Source of the DNA: an uncultured bacterium | GTDB lineage: Bacteria; Gemmatimonadota; Gemmatimonadetes; Longimicrobiales; RSA9 | Length of the DNA: 9,540 bases | Assembly: GCA_937995995.1 (NCBI GenBank) | Contig: CALKIP010000133.1 | Coordinates: 1 to 9,540, forward strand | Direction: 5' to 3' | Shown here: piece by piece, positions 6,068 to 9,540 of the stretch | Numbering within the stretch: the first letter of the stretch is position 1 | Layout of the letters: each line of letters starts with the position of its first letter | Notes under the pieces: model-generated | Told to the model about the DNA's origin: nothing | What the model saw: only the letters and a program-made list of their open reading frames with translations | Databases searched by the model: none | Made by a program: the position numbers and the translations under genes

Positions 6068-6802
6068 ATGGCCGGTGAGATGCGACTTCAGAAATTCCTT
6101 TCCCGTGCCGGCGTCGCCTCTCGCCGGGCATCGGAAGAGCTGATCCGCGAGGGGCGGATACGGGTCAACGGCGAGGTGGTCACCGAACTCGGCACCAAGG
6201 TGGACCCGAAGAGAGACCGCGTCGAAGCCGACGGCAAGCCGGTCCGCCTCTCGGCACCCGTCTGGATCGCGCTGAACAAGCCGCCGGGTTATGTTTCGAC
6301 CCGATCGGACCCCCAGGGACGGCCCACCATCTACGACCTCGTGCCCGAGCGCTTCGCGGGACTCTTCCATGTGGGCCGACTCGACGTGAACAGCGAGGGT
6401 CTCCTCCTCCTGACCAATCAGGGGGACGTGGCCAACGAGCTGCTTCACCCGCGGCACGGCATTGACCGGGTCTACGAGGTCATCGTACGCGGCGAGGTGG
6501 CCGACGAAGAAGTCCGCCGCCTCCTCGACGGCGTCGAGCTGGAGGACGGTCTGGCCAAGGCCGTCGCCGTCCAGCGCCGCAAGCCGCCCAAGCAGGGGTT
6601 CGACAGGCTCCGCATCACCCTTCGCGAGGGCCGCAAGCGCGAGGTTCGACGCATGTTCCGCGCGATCGGACACCCTGTGCAGCGCCTCAAACGAATCCAG
6701 TACGGTCCCATCCGCCTCAGTGGGCTCAAGCCCGGGACCTGGCGACGACTTTCTGCCGACGAGCTGGTGTCGCTGAAGACGCCGGGGCGCCGCCGGCGCT
6801 AG
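6068..6802 (+). CDS. rluB: 23S rRNA pseudouridine synthase, RsuA/RluB family
   Basis: Converts a specific uridine in rRNA to pseudouridine. By family and by linkage to scpAB the likely target is 23S rRNA (position 2605 in E. coli numbering for RluB). The 244-residue product has an N-terminal S4 RNA-binding domain at about 5-52 (MRLQKFLSRAGVASRRASEE, then IREGRIRVNG). The catalytic domain carries the signature GRLDVNSEGLLLLTN (103-117), with Asp106 as catalytic aspartate, and REGRKREVRRM (186-196), typical of this family. It ends in an Arg-rich tail (GRRRR). I chose ATG 6068 because GAGG (6059-6062) lies 5 bases before it. The ATG at 6080 is a possible alternative, four residues shorter. The gene follows scpB by 17 bases and is probably the last of the M50-scpA-scpB-rluB operon. 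The RsuA/RluE branch is less likely but not excluded. Confidence 0.92.
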   Translation: MAGEMRLQKFLSRAGVASRRASEELIREGRIRVNGEVVTELGTKVDPKRDRVEADGKPVRLSAPVWIALNKPPGYVSTRSDPQGRPTIYDLVPERFAGLFHVGRLDVNSEGLLLLTNQGDVANELLHPRHGIDRVYEVIVRGEVADEEVRRLLDGVELEDGLAKAVAVQRRKPPKQGFDRLRITLREGRKREVRRMFRAIGHPVQRLKRIQYGPIRLSGLKPGTWRRLSADELVSLKTPGRRRR

Positions 6803-6896
6803 AACGACTCTCACACCTGTTCGGCCCGAACTCCGGCACCGGTCCCGATTCCGGGCCCGAAAGACCGGAGTCGGCCACGGAGCCCGAATCGGGCTC
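6787..6896. repeat. Cluster of short inverted repeats at the end of rluB and beyond
   Basis: Three perfect palindromes with a one-base centre are visible: GCGCCG-C-CGGCGC (6787-6799, still in rluB), GTTCGG-C-CCGAAC (6819-6831) and GAGCCCGA-A-TCGGGCTC (6880-6896). Between them CTCCGG (6831-6836) can pair with CCGGAG (6865-6870), enclosing the 8-bp palindrome CGGGCCCG (6852-6859). The heptamer GCCCGAA recurs at 6824, 6855 and 6882. No T-run follows any of the stems, so none is a standard intrinsic terminator. They could form an RNA 3' structure for the rluB transcript or protein-binding sites. Confidence 0.6.
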
Positions 6897-7062
6897 ACGA
6901 ACTTCGGCTGGATCCACGAACCAATCTGGGCACACGCGGGGTGCCAGGGGTACGCCCCTCGATCGAAGTCCCGCGACCGCTGTTTCGAACGGACGTTTGT
7001 TTCTGCAGCCCGTCCCGTAGCTCTGCGGGGCGGAAACGCGTGAACCGGAGCAGGGGAGTGGC
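6803..7062. other. Intergenic region between rluB and the Rossmann-fold gene
   Basis: These 260 bases hold no convincing gene. The first third contains the palindrome cluster described separately. The last part, from about 6980, is less GC-rich (TTTCGAACGGACGTTTGTTT) and is the likeliest place for a promoter of the downstream gene, but I find no pair of hexamers good enough to mark. A stem pairing CCGTCCCG (7010-7017) with CGGGGCGG (7026-7033), with one G-U pair, lies just upstream of the next gene's ribosome binding site (GGGGAG, 7053-7058). Confidence 0.6.
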
Positions 7063-8724
7063 ATGGACATCCACGGTCGGACGGTGCTGATTCTCGGTGG
7101 ATCGGGTCTGGTCGGGCTCGCGGTTGCACGGCGCCTTCTACGGCACGAGCCACGATCTCTGGTACTCACGGCGCTGACGCGGGACGAGGCCGAAGATGCG
7201 GTGCGCGAGCTTCGCGAGGAGGGCGAGGTGCCGGCGGGCACCGATCTGGTGGCCGAGTGGGGCGACCTCTTCCTCCCCGAGGCGGTGAAGGATCGATCGC
7301 GTGCGAGCGTGCTCGCCGATGCCGAGGTCCGGGGCCACCTGCTGGACGACCTGTACGGCCAACTCACGGCAGAGACGGTGGAGCGCTCGGCGCTGGGCGC
7401 CCTGGTGCTGCGGCACCGCCCGGACATCGTCGTCGACTGCGTCAACACGGCCACGGTCCTCGCCTATCAGAACCTCTTCGAGAGTGCGATGGCGCTGCGG
7501 CGCGAGGCGCACGGCGACGGCGTCAGCGCGGAGGCGGTGGAGCGCCACCTGGCGATGCTCTATCTTCCCCAGTTGATCCGGCACGTCCAAATTGCGCTCG
7601 AGGCGATGCGGCGGGCGGAAACGGGGATCTACCTCAAGATCGGGACGGCGGGGAGCGGCGGGATGGGGCTGAACATCCCGTTCACGCACTCGGAGGAGCG
7701 GCCGAGCCGGACGCTTCTAGCCAAATCGGGGCTCGCCGGTGCGCACACGCTCTTCCTCTTCCTCATGGCGCGCACCCCGGGTGGGCCGGCGGTCAAGGAG
7801 ATCAAGCCGACGGCGGCGATCAGCTGGAAGCGGATCGGCTTCGGCGAGGTCCGGAAGCGGGGGCGCCCGATCGAGCGCTTCGATGCCGTACGCGCCGTCT
7901 CCCTCGGCGAGGCGTTCGGCGAGGACCTCAAAGGCGTCTACCAGTCGGCGGGTGGCGCCCTCGAGGGCGTCTATCTGGACGCTGGCGAAAACGGCATGTT
8001 CAGCCTGGGCGAGTTCGAGGCGTTGACCTCGCTCGGCCTGATGGAGTTCATCACGCCCGAGGAGATCGCCGCGAACGTGGAGCGCGAGATTCGCGGCCAC
8101 CCGACGGGGCGCGACGTGGTCGCGGCGCTCGATGCGGCCACATCGGGGCCGACCTACCGAGCGGGCATCCTTCGGGAGGCCGCGCTCGAGCGGATGGAGA
8201 CGCTGGAGCGGGAGCGTGGGATCTACGCCGTCGCCTACGAGATGCTGGGGCCGCCGCGGCTCACGAAGCTGCTTTTCGAAGGCGCGATCCTTGCCCGGCT
8301 CTACCCCGACCTGGCACGGGCAGCGCGCCTCGATCCGGCGGAGGCGGCGGGCGCGGCCGAGAAGTTGATCCTGGGCGACCACGAGCTTCGCGTCCGGATC
8401 CTTTCGGCCGGCCTTCCGATCCTGCTCCCGGACGGCGAGCACATGCTGCGCGGTCCCGTGCTGCGGGTCGCTCCGGAGAAGGATCAGCGACCCGACGATC
8501 CGCGCCTGGCGGAGAACGGCTGGGTCGACCTGCGCCCGACCAACTGGAGCCGGTGGCGCGAGCGCCTGTCGGCGATGGCGGCCGAGGTGGACTCGGGGCC
8601 GACGGCCGAGCTGGGCTCGCGCATGGACATCGAGCCGGACACACGGCGCAGCCAGATTCGGCCTGGCCGACTCGCCGCGTGGGTATTCCGCTACGAGGAC
8701 GAAGGCGAGCGGATCAAGCGTTGA
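7063..8724 (+). CDS. Large Rossmann-fold NAD(P)-binding protein of unknown function (SDR-like)
   Basis: I do not recognise a specific function. The 553-residue product opens with TVLILGGSGLVGLAVARRLL (7-26), a beta-strand followed by a GGxGxxG dinucleotide loop (Gly12-Gly18) of the extended short-chain dehydrogenase/epimerase type. DIVVDCVNTATVLAYQN (121-137) resembles the fourth strand with its Asn-rich end. Further on, LKIGTAGSGGMGLNIPFTH (191-209) then RTLLAKSGLAGAHTLF (216-231) fall where an SDR has its Ser and YxxxK motif; here the Lys (221) is present but the Tyr is Thr (217). At 553 residues it is far longer than the usual 250-350. The C-terminal 250 residues look soluble and alpha-helical, with no motif I know. 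No signal peptide or membrane helix is seen. Start ATG 7063 has GGGGAG (7053-7058) upstream. It seems to begin a transcription unit, with moxR 86 bases downstream. Oxidoreductase activity is only a guess. Confidence 0.85.
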   Translation: MDIHGRTVLILGGSGLVGLAVARRLLRHEPRSLVLTALTRDEAEDAVRELREEGEVPAGTDLVAEWGDLFLPEAVKDRSRASVLADAEVRGHLLDDLYGQLTAETVERSALGALVLRHRPDIVVDCVNTATVLAYQNLFESAMALRREAHGDGVSAEAVERHLAMLYLPQLIRHVQIALEAMRRAETGIYLKIGTAGSGGMGLNIPFTHSEERPSRTLLAKSGLAGAHTLFLFLMARTPGGPAVKEIKPTAAISWKRIGFGEVRKRGRPIERFDAVRAVSLGEAFGEDLKGVYQSAGGALEGVYLDAGENGMFSLGEFEALTSLGLMEFITPEEIAANVEREIRGHPTGRDVVAALDAATSGPTYRAGILREAALERMETLERERGIYAVAYEMLGPPRLTKLLFEGAILARLYPDLARAARLDPAEAAGAAEKLILGDHELRVRILSAGLPILLPDGEHMLRGPVLRVAPEKDQRPDDPRLAENGWVDLRPTNWSRWRERLSAMAAEVDSGPTAELGSRMDIEPDTRRSQIRPGRLAAWVFRYEDEGERIKR

Positions 8725-8810
8725 CTCTGGGCGGCGCAAGGGGATCCTCGGGCGGCCTGGCGTGGTACGACAACGCCGGGCCGACCCATGAAGCGAACGA
8801 GGAGTGAGGT
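8725..8810. other. Short intergenic gap before moxR
   Basis: These 86 bases contain no gene, hairpin terminator or clear promoter. They end with the moxR ribosome binding site. The absence of a terminator leaves read-through from the Rossmann-fold gene into moxR possible. Confidence 0.5.
8800..8804 (+). promoter_or_regulatory. Ribosome binding site of moxR
   Basis: AGGAG lies 6 bases before the GTG at 8811. A stop codon in the same frame (TGA, 8805-8807) sits between the two, so GTG 8811 is the first possible start in the frame. Together these fix the start of the gene. Confidence 0.85.

Positions 8811-9540
<730 letters not shown>

Noticed and set aside
6880..6896. Palindrome GAGCCCGA-A-TCGGGCTC as intrinsic terminator of the rluB operon
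   Set aside because: No T-run follows and a full stem would leave a one-base loop, so it does not meet the standard definition.
5978..7153. Long - strand open frame (391 codons) opposite rluB and the following gap
   Set aside because: No recognisable domain, no ribosome binding site considered convincing, and fully opposite rluB and the 5' end of the Rossmann-fold gene.
7257..8807. Second + strand frame of 516 codons inside the Rossmann-fold gene
   Set aside because: Very rich in Gly, Arg and Ala with no domain; it shares the region with the frame that carries GGSGLVG.

Overview
The window is GC-rich bacterial chromosome packed with housekeeping genes. It suggests a deep-branching, high-GC Gram-negative lineage. 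I lean towards Gemmatimonadota from gene content, GTG/TTG starts and acidic low-complexity tails on core proteins, but no marker here proves this. There are no tRNA or rRNA genes, insertion sequences, CRISPR arrays or obvious foreign islands.

Region 1 (1-3323, + strand) is the end of a pyrimidine operon. It holds the 3' half of pyrB (aspartate carbamoyltransferase), then pyrC (dihydroorotase) overlapping it by one base, then a YhaM-like OB-fold/HD-domain 3'-5' exoribonuclease 3 bases further on. The nuclease has an unusual 165-residue acidic tail encoded partly by a 12-bp tandem repeat. An 11-bp hairpin with A and T tracts (3297-3323) lies between this operon and the convergent rpsT and should terminate both.

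Region 2 (3363-3790) holds rpsT (ribosomal protein S20, - strand) with a TTG start, a strong Shine-Dalgarno and a recognisable promoter. A 161-bp divergent intergenic region follows. The + strand gene beyond it looks leaderless: a TTAGCTT box ends 8 bases before its ATG. Two overlapping palindromes sit between the two promoters.

Region 3 (3788-6802, + strand) is one tight operon: a site-2-protease-like M50 membrane metallopeptidase, scpA, scpB (44-base overlap) and an RluB-type 23S rRNA pseudouridine synthase. ScpA and ScpB are the kleisin and winged-helix partners of the SMC condensin. ScpB carries an extra tail of about 115 acidic residues.

Region 4 (6803-9540, + strand) starts with a 260-bp intergenic region rich in small palindromes. 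Next is a 553-residue protein with an N-terminal Rossmann NAD(P)-binding fold and no function I recognise, the least explained gene here. Last is the first 243 codons of a MoxR-type AAA+ ATPase, cut by the window edge.

Most of the window is ordinary core genome. I see no clear new multi-gene system. The points that deserve attention are the unassigned Rossmann protein, the low-complexity extensions on the YhaM-like nuclease and ScpB, the divergent rpsT/M50 promoter region, and the palindrome cluster after rluB.
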